NCBI RefSeq assembly: GCF_014203155.1
Contig: NZ_JACHIK010000009.1
Location: 124,001 to 188,000 of the forward strand
Reading direction: 5' to 3'
Length of the DNA: 64,000 nt
Source of the DNA: Shinella fusca
GTDB lineage: Bacteria; Pseudomonadota; Alphaproteobacteria; Rhizobiales; Rhizobiaceae
Below are positions 38,591 to 46,709 of the stretch, piece by piece (the stretch's first letter is position 1; each line of letters begins with the position of its first letter). The translations under genes were made by a program, and so were the position numbers. The notes under the pieces were generated by a model. It made no database searches. It was not told the origin of the DNA and saw nothing but the letters and a program-made list of their open reading frames with translations.

Positions 38591-38935
38591 TCAGAGCGCC
38601 GCGACGGCGGTCATCTCGACGCGCAGGTCCGGATCGGCAAGGCGCGCCTCGACGCAGGCCCGGGCCGGCGGATTGGCCGGATCGATCCAGGCATCGTAGA
38701 CGCCGTTCATCGCGTCGAAATCGACGATGGCCGGCAGGAAGACATTGACGGCGAGGAGCTTCGAACGGTCCGTGCCGGCTTCCTTCAGAAGGGCGTCGAT
38801 CTTACCGAGCACGTCGCGCGTCTGGCTCTCGATGCCGGCCTTACGATCTTCCGCGACCTGGCCGGCAATGTAGACGAGCCCGCCATGGCTGACGGCCTGG
38901 CTCATGCGCGAACCCTTCTGGTAACGCTGGATCAT
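38591..38935 (-). CDS. RidA/YjgF-family enamine/imine deaminase
   Basis: A 114-residue RidA-family protein. Typical features are the YQKGSRMSQAVSHGGLVYIAGQVAED start, VNVFLPAIVDFDAMNGVYDAW, and PPARACVEARLADPDLRVEMTAVAAL, which includes the conserved Arg in the P-x-R-A-C segment. RidA proteins hydrolyse reactive enamines and imines released by PLP dehydratases. It sits directly after the PLP enzyme gene, which suggests that it handles its product. Confidence 0.9.
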   Translation of the reverse strand: MIQRYQKGSRMSQAVSHGGLVYIAGQVAEDRKAGIESQTRDVLGKIDALLKEAGTDRSKLLAVNVFLPAIVDFDAMNGVYDAWIDPANPPARACVEARLADPDLRVEMTAVAAL

Positions 38936-38963
38936 GGGTGGTTTCCTTTCTTCATGGGGAGGA

Positions 38964-40277
38964 TCAGCCGAAGCTGGTGAGATAGGCCGTCGTGACCGCG
39001 TGGTCCGGGTCGAGGCCGTAGAGGATGGCGTGCCGGTCGAGGCAGGTGCAGGGATGGGAGATGCCGAACTCCACCACGTCACCGACGGCGACGTCGCTGC
39101 CGGCCGGCACCGTGACGAAGGCGTGCTGGTCGTTGAGGCGCTGCACCTCGGCCCCGGCGAGATCGGCAAGGCGCGCGCCGTCCCGGTAGAGCGCCAGCGG
39201 CCGCGGCAGGCCCTGGTCCATCGCGACGTCGCGAAGGCCCATGCCGCAGATCGCAAGCCCCGGCTCGGGCCGCGACAGCACCTCGGCCCAGACGCGCAGC
39301 GCCGGCCGGAAACCCTTCGCGGCGGAATGGATCGCACCGCCGAAGCTAAAACCCTGCCGCGCGTCTAGCCCGGCAAGGCCGCGCTCGTAGATGCCGTGAT
39401 CGTGGAAGAAGATCGCCCCGCTGCGCAGCACCAGCCGGCAATCGGGATCGGCGGCGACCGCGCCGGAAAGCCCCTCGACCACCCGGTCGAAGAAGACCGA
39501 CCCGCCCGCCGTCACGAGAAGCGGGCGTTCGTTGCCGATACGGGCGCGCACCTTTGGCAGGAAGGCCGCGGTCATTTGCATCAGCCCGTCGATCCGCCGC
39601 AGCGTCTCGTCCGCGTCCGCGGTAGCGGCCGCGCCCTCATAGGCGGCGATGCCGGTCAGCCGGAAGGTTGCCGTCTCGGCAGCAAGGATTGCGTCAAGGA
39701 TGGCCTCCGCCGCTTCAATGCTGCGCGCGCCGGCGCGGCCGGCGCCGAATTCCACCAGCAGGCCGAGCGGCGGCAGGTCCGCCCGCTCCGCCCAGGCGGC
39801 GCGCAGGGCTTCCGCGAGCGCGACGGAATCGACGAAGACATGCACCTCCGCCTCGGGGTAACCGGACAGAAGGGCCGCGAGGCGGCGGGCGGCGGCAGGG
39901 CCGCCGATCTCGTTGGCAAGGATCAGCCGGCGCTGGCTCGCCTTGAGGAGAACGGCGGCCTGCCGGATATCGGCGACCGTCGTGCCCCAGGCGCCCGCCG
40001 CAAGCAACGCGCCGGAAAGCGCCGTCGACATCGGCGTCTTGGCGTGGGGCGCGATCTCGACGCGACGGTCCTTCACATAGGCCATCATCTGTTCGACATT
40101 GCCGGCGAAGGCCCTTTGGTCGAGCGAGATCAGCGGCAGCGCCATCCTGCCGTCATAGGGTTTCCAGCCCCTTCCGCCGATGGCATCGAGCGGCAAGGGC
40201 GCATGGCCGGGCGGAAAGCCGCGGATACGGTCGTCGATCAGCGGATTGCCGGTTTCGGTCGCATGAAGGTCAGACAT
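38964..40277 (-). CDS. DSD1/D-threonine-aldolase-like PLP enzyme
   Basis: A 437-residue fold-III PLP protein. The PLP lysine is in RVEIAPHAKTPMS (near 83), and the C-terminal domain has the metal-binding HxC motif in ISHPCTCLDRH (near 414), like zinc-dependent D-serine dehydratases and D-threonine/3-hydroxyaspartate aldolases. Such enzymes cleave or dehydrate beta-hydroxy-D-amino acids; 2-amino sugar acids are chemically of this kind. The protein is longer than simple family members, with about 50 extra N-terminal residues. The start overlaps the end of the amidohydrolase gene by 8 bp. Confidence 0.85.
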   Translation of the reverse strand: MSDLHATETGNPLIDDRIRGFPPGHAPLPLDAIGGRGWKPYDGRMALPLISLDQRAFAGNVEQMMAYVKDRRVEIAPHAKTPMSTALSGALLAAGAWGTTVADIRQAAVLLKASQRRLILANEIGGPAAARRLAALLSGYPEAEVHVFVDSVALAEALRAAWAERADLPPLGLLVEFGAGRAGARSIEAAEAILDAILAAETATFRLTGIAAYEGAAATADADETLRRIDGLMQMTAAFLPKVRARIGNERPLLVTAGGSVFFDRVVEGLSGAVAADPDCRLVLRSGAIFFHDHGIYERGLAGLDARQGFSFGGAIHSAAKGFRPALRVWAEVLSRPEPGLAICGMGLRDVAMDQGLPRPLALYRDGARLADLAGAEVQRLNDQHAFVTVPAGSDVAVGDVVEFGISHPCTCLDRHAILYGLDPDHAVTTAYLTSFG

Positions 40278-41205
40278 GGCGTTCTCCCATCCCGAGGCGA
40301 TAGGCCTCGTCGGCGGTGGTGAAGAAGATGGCGCGCTGCTCGTCGGGCGAGAGCGGCGCGGCGAGGTCGCGGAACACGGCATAGACCGCGTCGAAGGTGG
40401 CATGAAGGCCGGCGACCGGGAAATCGCTGGCGAACATGGCGCGCGCCGGGCCGAAGCAATCGAGGCAATGCGAAATCACGGGCCCGAGGCTTTCCGGCGT
40501 CCAGTCGTTGTCGTAGGCGACGAGGTCGGAGATCTTCAGCCGCACGTTCGGCTCGCGGCCAAGGGCGCGAAGGCCGCTGCGCCACAGCGCCATGCCCTCC
40601 GCCGTCCGGTCCGCCGGGCTGCCACCGTGGTTGAGCACGAAGAGGAGTTCCGGAAAGGCGCGGACAAGCTCCACGGCCTCGTCCATCTGCCAGGGATAGA
40701 GCATCAGGTCGAAGACGAGGCCATGGCGGGAAAGGCGGCCAAGGCCGGCCCTCCAGACGGGGTCGGCCATGCGGTGCGGGCGCGGGGCAAAACTCTTGCC
40801 CGGCTCCGGGTGCCAGCTCACGATATCGCGGATGCCGGCGACATTGGGGTTGGCCGCCTCCGCCTCGATCAGGCGCGCCGCATCGGGACTGTCGAGCGGC
40901 ACGCGTGCGACGTAACGCTTCGCGATGCCGGAGGAACGGTCGAGGCCGCCGAGCCAGCGGCTTTCCTCCAGCGGATGGGCGTCGGACCAGCCGGCCTCGA
41001 CATGCACGGTGGCGACGACGTTCTGGTTTGCGGCATCCCGCCGGTAATCCTCCACGCCGTAATCCCGCAGGATCGGCGCGAGGCCGCCGTAGACCATCTC
41101 GCCGCCCCCGCCTCGCGCCTTCTCCAGCCAGGGATGGCGGCGCAGCGAGAGGTCCCAGAGATGGTGGTGCGGGTCGATGACCGGCCCGTCATAGCGGCCT
41201 GTCAT
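40270..41205 (-). CDS. Amidohydrolase-2 family, sugar-lactonase-like
   Basis: A 311-residue TIM-barrel metal hydrolase of the COG3618 type. It starts with VIDPHHHLWDLSLRRHPWL, the metal-binding HxH, followed by ATVHVEAGW, FVLNHGGSP near 188 and FASDFPVAG near 257 (active-site Asp). Family members include L-fuconolactone and L-rhamnonolactone hydrolases. In this operon a sugar-acid lactone is a reasonable substrate. Its ATG overlaps the permease stop (ATGA). Confidence 0.87.
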   Translation of the reverse strand: MTGRYDGPVIDPHHHLWDLSLRRHPWLEKARGGGGEMVYGGLAPILRDYGVEDYRRDAANQNVVATVHVEAGWSDAHPLEESRWLGGLDRSSGIAKRYVARVPLDSPDAARLIEAEAANPNVAGIRDIVSWHPEPGKSFAPRPHRMADPVWRAGLGRLSRHGLVFDLMLYPWQMDEAVELVRAFPELLFVLNHGGSPADRTAEGMALWRSGLRALGREPNVRLKISDLVAYDNDWTPESLGPVISHCLDCFGPARAMFASDFPVAGLHATFDAVYAVFRDLAAPLSPDEQRAIFFTTADEAYRLGMGERHV

Positions 41206-42143
41206 CGCCGCGCCTCACGGCCGGAAACGAGCAGCAGCGCGAGGATCAGCGTGCCGAACATGATCGAGCGCCAGCCGGGCGAGGCATTGACGACGGTGAT
41301 CAGCGCCGTGGTCGTGACGAGCAGGATGGCGCCGGGAATGGTGCCGGCATAGGTCCCCCGCCCGCCGAGGATGGAGGTGCCGCCGAGGACCACGGCGGCG
41401 ATCGACGTCAGCAGATAGGGATCGCCGATGCCGACATAGCCCTGCCGATTCATGCCGAGCACGAGGATGCCGGCGAGGCCGGCGAAGAAGCCGGAAAGCG
41501 CATAGAGGATCAGCGTGTTGCGCGTGACGCTGACGCCGGAAAGCCGGGCGGCAAGCGGATTGGCGCCGAGCGCGAGGAACCGCGCGCCGATCGGCATGCG
41601 GTGGATGAGGAGCAGCACCGCCGCCGAGACGACCACCCAGAGGATGACGCCGGCCGGGATGCCGAACGGCCGGGCCTGCCCGAGCAGGATGACGGCGGGA
41701 TTGCTGACCGTGACGGCGCTGCCGCCGGCGACGATGACGAGAAGACCCTGAAGGAAGGTCGCCATGGCGAGCGTCATGATGATCGGCGGCACGCGCAGAT
41801 AGGCCGCGCCCGCACCGTTGAGGACGCCGATGCCGGTTGCGATGGCGAGCGCCAGCACGATGCCGGCAAGGCCGGTCGGATCCCAGGCAGGCGAGAGGAG
41901 CGGCAGCAGGATCGCCGTCACGGTGATGACCGCGCCGACGGAAAGGTCGATGCCGCCCATCAGGATGACGAGCGTCTGCCCGGCCGCGACGATGCCGATG
42001 ACGGCGGCAAGCTCCAGAAGGTAGCGCAGGTGCCCGTAGGCGCCGAAGCCGTGCAGCGTGAGGCTCGCGACGAGCCAGACGAGGGCCACCAGCACGAAAG
42101 TCAGCAGCGGCGGGTTGCGGAACAGGGATCTGACAGCGTTCAT
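41202..42143 (-). CDS. RbsC-like ABC transporter permease (second)
   Basis: A 313-residue permease of the CUT2/ribose class with about eight to ten helices. It contains the family signatures GGIDLSVGAVITVTAIL and the EAA-like loop GANPLAARLSGVSVTRNTLILYALSGFFAGLAGI, with VVLGGTSILGGRGTYAGTIPGA near the end. It overlaps the upstream permease stop by 4 bp, so the two form a heterodimeric channel. The start is ATG at 42143. Confidence 0.92.
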   Translation of the reverse strand: MNAVRSLFRNPPLLTFVLVALVWLVASLTLHGFGAYGHLRYLLELAAVIGIVAAGQTLVILMGGIDLSVGAVITVTAILLPLLSPAWDPTGLAGIVLALAIATGIGVLNGAGAAYLRVPPIIMTLAMATFLQGLLVIVAGGSAVTVSNPAVILLGQARPFGIPAGVILWVVVSAAVLLLIHRMPIGARFLALGANPLAARLSGVSVTRNTLILYALSGFFAGLAGILVLGMNRQGYVGIGDPYLLTSIAAVVLGGTSILGGRGTYAGTIPGAILLVTTTALITVVNASPGWRSIMFGTLILALLLVSGREARR

Positions 42144-43105
42144 CGCCTTGCCCTCCAGGCACCGAGAAGTTCCGGCACCGCGACGGCGCCGACGATGATG
42201 AGCCCCTGCGCCACATATTGCGCGACCGGCGGAAAGCCGAGGAAGAACATCACGTTGATCATGACCGAGAGCAGCAGGCTGCCGCAGATCGCCCCGCGCA
42301 TCGTGCCCTTGCCGCCGAGGAAGCCGACACCGCCGAGCACGGCCGCGGCGATGGAGTTGAGCGTAAAGGGCGTGCCGATGATCGGGTCGCCCGAGCCGGT
42401 CTGCGCGGCGACGAAGAGGCCGGCCAGCGCGGCAAGCAGGCCGGAGAGCGCGAAGGCGACGACCTTCGCCCGCTCGACCGGCACGCCGGAGCGGAAAGCG
42501 CCGACCGGGTTGTCGCCGGCCGCATAGATGCCGAGGCCGAGCGGCGTGGCGAGGAACGCCTTCCAGCCGAGGAGGATGACGACGAGCAGCAGGAAGGCGA
42601 CGGGCGTGTGGCCGGCAAGCCCATTCGAAAGCCAGTCCGGGATGAAGCCGCCCGGGCGCGGCAGGAGGATCAGCGCGACGCCGGTGATGATGAAGGAGCC
42701 GGCGAGCGTGACGATGATCGCCGGCAGCCTGAGATGCGCGACGATGACGCCCGTGACCGCGCCGATGGCAAGGCCGGCGAGCGCGACGGCGACAAAGCCG
42801 CCCGGCACGCCGAAAACACCCTCCATGGTGGTCGCCGCAATCACCGCGCCGAGGCTGACGAGCGGTCCGATAGCGAGCGTGATGCCGCCGTTGAGCATCA
42901 GGAGCGCCTGCGCCATGGTGACGAGGGCGAGCGGGAACCAGTTCTGCGTGAACTTGGAAAAGCCGCCGACGGAGAGGATGCCGGGAAAGAGCACGGCATA
43001 GAGGACAAGGAAGGCGGCAACGACGAGATAGAGGCCGCCGAGGCCGCGGTTGCGGCGCTTCTGGATGGCGCCGTAGAGCCAGCCGGTGGACGAAACAGCG
43101 CTCAT
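42140..43105 (-). CDS. RbsC-like ABC transporter permease (first)
   Basis: A 321-residue CUT2-type permease with helices from about residue 25. Signatures are LLMLNGGITLAIGPLVSLGAV, GDNPVGAFRSGVPVERAKVVAFALSGL and AVLGGVGFLGGKGTMRGAICGS. It is paralogous to the next permease. The ATG at 43105 overlaps the ATPase stop by 4 bp. Two permeases with one double ATPase is a common form of CUT2 importers. Confidence 0.92.
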   Translation of the reverse strand: MSAVSSTGWLYGAIQKRRNRGLGGLYLVVAAFLVLYAVLFPGILSVGGFSKFTQNWFPLALVTMAQALLMLNGGITLAIGPLVSLGAVIAATTMEGVFGVPGGFVAVALAGLAIGAVTGVIVAHLRLPAIIVTLAGSFIITGVALILLPRPGGFIPDWLSNGLAGHTPVAFLLLVVILLGWKAFLATPLGLGIYAAGDNPVGAFRSGVPVERAKVVAFALSGLLAALAGLFVAAQTGSGDPIIGTPFTLNSIAAAVLGGVGFLGGKGTMRGAICGSLLLSVMINVMFFLGFPPVAQYVAQGLIIVGAVAVPELLGAWRARR

Positions 43106-44610
43106 GCGGCCGCTCCTTTTCTGTCGATGCCCATGGCCGCGCCGACGATGGCCTCCTCGGTGATCGCATCCCCGGAAAGCCGCGCGGCGACCTCGCCCTC
43201 GCGCAGGATGACGACGCGGTCGCAGAGATGCACGAGCTCCGGCGTATCGGAGCTGGCGAGGATGACGAGCCGGCCCTCGGCGGCAAACGCGCGCAGCATG
43301 AGGTAGATTTCCCGCTTCGTCTCGATGTCGACGCCGCGGGTCGGGTCGTTGAGGAGCAGGACGGCCGGATCGAGCGGCAGCCACTTGGCGAGCGCCACCT
43401 TCTGCTGGTTGCCGCCCGAAAGCGCCTGCACCGGCCGGGCGACGTCGCCCTTGATGGTCAGCCGCCGGGCGAGATCGGCGATCAGTCCCGTTTCGGCTGC
43501 GCGGTCGCGCAGGCCCCCGCGCGCAAGCCGGCCGAGCGAGGGCAGGATGAGGTTCGAGGCGATGGAATGGGGCAGCACCAGCCCCTCGTGCTTGCGGTCC
43601 GCCGGCACATAGACGATGCCGGCGGCATTGGCCGCGCCGACATGGGCGGGAAGGCCGGGTTTCCCGCAGACCTCCGCCTTCCCGGCCCCGGCGGGAATGG
43701 CGCCGTAGAGGCCGAGCAGCAGGTCTTCCTGCCCCTGCCCCACCAGCCCGCCGATGCCGACGATCTCGCCGGCGCGGGCCGAAAAGCCGATATTGCGCAC
43801 GAGGCCGGCGGAAAAGCCCTCGACGCTGATGCGCAGCGCGCCGGCGGAAGGCGCGGGGCGCGGCGGGAAGAGATCGCCCGTCTTACGGCCGACCATCAGG
43901 CGCACCAGCCCCTCGCCGTCGATGCCGTCGAGCGACTGGTCGGCGGTGACGCCGCCGTCCTTCAGCACCGTGACATGCGAACAGAGCGCCTGCACCTCGT
44001 TGAGGCGGTGGGAAATATAGAGAAGCGCCGTGCCGCGGTCGCGCAGCGTCCCGATGAGGCCCGCGAGGATGCCGGCCTCGTGGGCGGAAAGCGAGGAGGT
44101 CGGCTCGTCGAGGATGAGCACGCGCGGCTTGCGGTAGAGCGCCTTGGCGATCTCCACCATCTGCCGGCGGCCGAGGGCGAGATCGGCGACGGGCATGTCG
44201 AGCGGTTCGATGAGGCCCACCAGGTCGCAGACCTCCCGAACGCCGCGATGAAGCGCGGCATAGTCGATGAGGCCGAAGCGGCGCGGAAAGGCACCAAGGC
44301 CGATATTCTCGGCGATGGAAAGGTCCGCCGTCAGGCTCAGTTCCTGCTGCACCACGGCGATGCCGGCCGCACGGGCGGCGGCCGGGCTGAAGCGCCCGGC
44401 CGGCCGGCCGTCCACGAGGATGGCGCCGCTGTCCGGCTGGAGGGCGCCGGACAGGAGGTTGATCAATGTGGATTTCCCGGCCCCGTTCTCGCCGAGCAGG
44501 GCGTGAACCCTGCCCGGCCGAAGGGCGATGTCCACGCCCTTGAGAACGGGATTGCCGAAGAACCCCTTGAACACCTGCCGGGCTTCCAGCAGGGGCGTTG
44601 CATCCGTCAT
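43102..44610 (-). CDS. RbsA-like double ABC ATPase
   Basis: A 502-residue protein with two ABC modules, as in CUT2 sugar importers. The first has GENGAGKSTLINLLSG (near 37), LALGRRQMVEIAKAL and LILDEPTSSLS. The second (from about 255) has LSGGNQQKVALAKWL and LLLNDPTRGVD but lacks a canonical Walker A lysine motif (GGLVGQGQEDLLLGLYG), which is usual for this class. It powers the two permeases. It lies 21 bp after the substrate-binding gene. Confidence 0.94.
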   Translation of the reverse strand: MTDATPLLEARQVFKGFFGNPVLKGVDIALRPGRVHALLGENGAGKSTLINLLSGALQPDSGAILVDGRPAGRFSPAAARAAGIAVVQQELSLTADLSIAENIGLGAFPRRFGLIDYAALHRGVREVCDLVGLIEPLDMPVADLALGRRQMVEIAKALYRKPRVLILDEPTSSLSAHEAGILAGLIGTLRDRGTALLYISHRLNEVQALCSHVTVLKDGGVTADQSLDGIDGEGLVRLMVGRKTGDLFPPRPAPSAGALRISVEGFSAGLVRNIGFSARAGEIVGIGGLVGQGQEDLLLGLYGAIPAGAGKAEVCGKPGLPAHVGAANAAGIVYVPADRKHEGLVLPHSIASNLILPSLGRLARGGLRDRAAETGLIADLARRLTIKGDVARPVQALSGGNQQKVALAKWLPLDPAVLLLNDPTRGVDIETKREIYLMLRAFAAEGRLVILASSDTPELVHLCDRVVILREGEVAARLSGDAITEEAIVGAAMGIDRKGAAA

Positions 44611-44631
44611 GGCGGCGTCCTTTGCGGGCTT

Positions 44632-45696
44632 TTACTGCGCGAGCAGCTTGTCGAACAGCGCCTGGTCGTAGTCCGAGTAGATGTAGCCGTCGGCCGGGAA
44701 CTGGTCCGCACGGGCAAGGTAGCTGTCGATATTGCTGTCGTCGATGACCGGCAGCGGCACCTTGACGAAGGCCGGCACGTCCTTGCCTTCCAGCGCCTGC
44801 ACTGCGGTATAGACCGAGAGGGCGCCGAGCCAGTTCGGCTGCATGGTGGCCCAGCCCTTGAGGCCCTTTTCCTTCCACAGTTCCAGGAACTGGCGGGCGT
44901 TCTCGCCGGTGATCGGCACCTGGTCGCGGCCCTGGCGGTCGAAGGCCATGACGGAGCCGGCCGAAAGCGCACCGCCGAGCGAGAGCACGCCGTCGATCTC
45001 CGGATTGGCGAAGAGCAGGCTCGTCATCGCTTCCTGCGCGGGGGCGACGTTGTATTCGGTGTTCGTCTCGGTGATGATTTCGAGGCCCGGATTGGCGTCG
45101 AGCACCGGCTGGGCGCCCTTGCGGCGGTCGTCGCTGACGGAGATGCCGGCCGGGCCGTTCATGACGATGATCTTGCCCTTGCCGCCGAGCTGGTCGGAGA
45201 GCCACTTGGCAGCGCCCGCACCCCATTCGCCCGAATCGGTGTTGATCTTCGCCGTCACCTTGTCGGTGTTGACGAGGCTGTCGAAGTTGACGACGGCGAT
45301 GCCCTTGTCGCAGGCATCCGAGATGACGCGGTCGAGCGCGTTGGACGAGCCGGCGATGACGACGATGGCGTCGACATTGGCGTCGATCATCGACTGGATG
45401 TGCTGAATCTGCGTCTGGGCGTTGCCCTGCGCGTCCGTGATCATCAGATCCTTCACGAGGCCGGCCTTCTTCAGCTCCTCCACCTCGGCCGAGATCGTGC
45501 CCTCGGTCTGCTTCATCCAGGTCGGCACGGAATAGATGTTCGCCCAGCCGATCGTATAGGGCGCCTTGCGGTCGCCCTTGATGCAGTTCGCCGCGGCCGA
45601 TGCCGTGCCGGCGCTGAAGGCGAGAAGGGTCGCGGCGGCAGCAGCACCGGCGAGGAGGCGGCTGCGCAGCGAGGCGGTATTTGCGGATTTCTTCAT
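44632..45696 (-). CDS. Periplasmic sugar-type substrate-binding protein
   Basis: A 354-residue RbsB-like binding protein. A signal peptide (about 1-34, cut near ASA-AANC) is followed by PYTIGWANIYSVPTWMKQTEG and IVVIAGSSNALDRVISDACDKGIAVVNFDS, typical of periplasmic binding domain 4. It is the first gene of the eight-gene minus-strand operon and gives the importer its specificity, which sequence alone does not reveal. ATG at 45696 begins a clear signal peptide (MKKSANTASLRSR). A conserved promoter motif lies at 45747-45765. Confidence 0.93.
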   Translation of the reverse strand: MKKSANTASLRSRLLAGAAAAATLLAFSAGTASAAANCIKGDRKAPYTIGWANIYSVPTWMKQTEGTISAEVEELKKAGLVKDLMITDAQGNAQTQIQHIQSMIDANVDAIVVIAGSSNALDRVISDACDKGIAVVNFDSLVNTDKVTAKINTDSGEWGAGAAKWLSDQLGGKGKIIVMNGPAGISVSDDRRKGAQPVLDANPGLEIITETNTEYNVAPAQEAMTSLLFANPEIDGVLSLGGALSAGSVMAFDRQGRDQVPITGENARQFLELWKEKGLKGWATMQPNWLGALSVYTAVQALEGKDVPAFVKVPLPVIDDSNIDSYLARADQFPADGYIYSDYDQALFDKLLAQ

Positions 45697-45746
45697 GTCG
45701 ATCCCCTTTTCATTGCGGCAGCAGGAACGGGCTTGCCATCCGTCTT

Positions 45747-45765
45747 TGTCCAATATAATGTACAT
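45747..45765 (-). promoter_or_regulatory. Motif shared with the TIM-barrel gene promoter
   Basis: Read on the minus strand, ATGTACATTATATTGGACA lies about 50 bp upstream of the binding-protein ATG. It matches 14 of 19 positions of the 19-mer before the TIM-barrel gene and contains the palindrome ATGTACAT. It may be an IclR operator or overlap a -10 element; the role is inferred. Confidence 0.45.
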
Positions 45766-45917
45766 ATGATCTTTATACCGGACGACGCGATCTTATGCCG
45801 ATTTTTCCGCCCTGCAAGGGGGGCGCCGAAATTTCGTTCACGCCGCGTCGGATCCGGCGGATTGACAGACGCTTCCGGCGGCGGGAGAAGTTGGGCGAAG
45901 ACAGGGAAGGAATGGAA

Positions 45918-46709
45918 ATGGACGCGATTTCGGACGAAGCAGGGGCGAAGCGGGCCCGCGGGCTCGACCGGGCCTTCGAGATCCTCGACTTCCTGCGCCA
46001 GAAGCGGCAGGCGCTGAAGCCGAACGAAATCGCCGCGCAGATCGGCGCGCCGCGCTCATCGGTCTACGAGCTGGTCAACCTGCTGCTGCGCAACGGCATT
46101 TTGGAATTTTCCGGCGGCGAGGGCCGCGTCTATCTCGGCCGCAAGCTCTATTTCCTCGGCGCGGCCTACGAGAACCATTTCGACTTCACGCGCGAATGCG
46201 AAGCCGCGCTCGACTGGCTGGCCGACGAGACGCGCGAGACCGCGCAGTTCTGCATGCTGGACGGCAACAAATACACGGTGGTGCGCATGCGCGAGGGCGC
46301 GCGCCCCTTCCGCATCTCCACCGACATCGGCCAGTCCGTGCCGATCCCGTGGACGGCCTCCGGCCGCCTCCTCGTCGCGCATATGAGCGACGAGGAGATC
46401 CTTGCCTTCATTCCCCCGCAGGATTTCCGCCTGCCGGACGGCAAATGGCTCGATTCGGCGCAGTTCCTCGCCGAGGTGCGGCGGGCCGATGCGGACGGCT
46501 TCTTCACCTTCAACAGCATCGTCGACAGCTTCACCCATTGCTTCGCCGTGCCGGTGATGGGCGAGGAAGGCCACGCGGCCGCAACGCTCTGCCTCGTCGC
46601 CCCGCGCGCCGACGGGCTTGCCAACCGCGAGCGCTACCTCGACTGCCTGAAGGCCGCCGCCGCCCGCCTCGGTCAGGCGCCGACGGGTGCGAAGCGCGTC
46701 CTCGCCTAG
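45918..46709 (+). CDS. IclR-family transcriptional regulator
   Basis: About 263 residues. An N-terminal winged helix-turn-helix (ARGLDRAFEILDFLRQKRQALKPNEIAAQIGAPRSSVYELVNLLL) precedes an IclR effector domain (about 85-255). It is divergent from the transporter operon and almost certainly regulates it. ATG at 45918 is chosen because AAGG lies 7 nt upstream; ATG at 45912 is nearly on top of it. Its stop shares the palindromic CTAG with the stop of the convergent flavoprotein gene. Confidence 0.9.
   Translation: MDAISDEAGAKRARGLDRAFEILDFLRQKRQALKPNEIAAQIGAPRSSVYELVNLLLRNGILEFSGGEGRVYLGRKLYFLGAAYENHFDFTRECEAALDWLADETRETAQFCMLDGNKYTVVRMREGARPFRISTDIGQSVPIPWTASGRLLVAHMSDEEILAFIPPQDFRLPDGKWLDSAQFLAEVRRADADGFFTFNSIVDSFTHCFAVPVMGEEGHAAATLCLVAPRADGLANRERYLDCLKAAAARLGQAPTGAKRVLA

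Noticed and set aside
43102-44610. The missing Walker A in the second half of the RbsA-like ATPase as a damaging mutation
   Set aside because: Degenerate second nucleotide sites are normal in this ATPase class.
36398-46709. Ectoine or hydroxyectoine degradation cluster, suggested by the EutE/DoeB-like deacylase
   Set aside because: No ectoine hydrolase, cyclodeaminase or diaminobutyrate transaminase genes are present, and the importer is sugar-type (CUT2), not an Ehu/Teh system.
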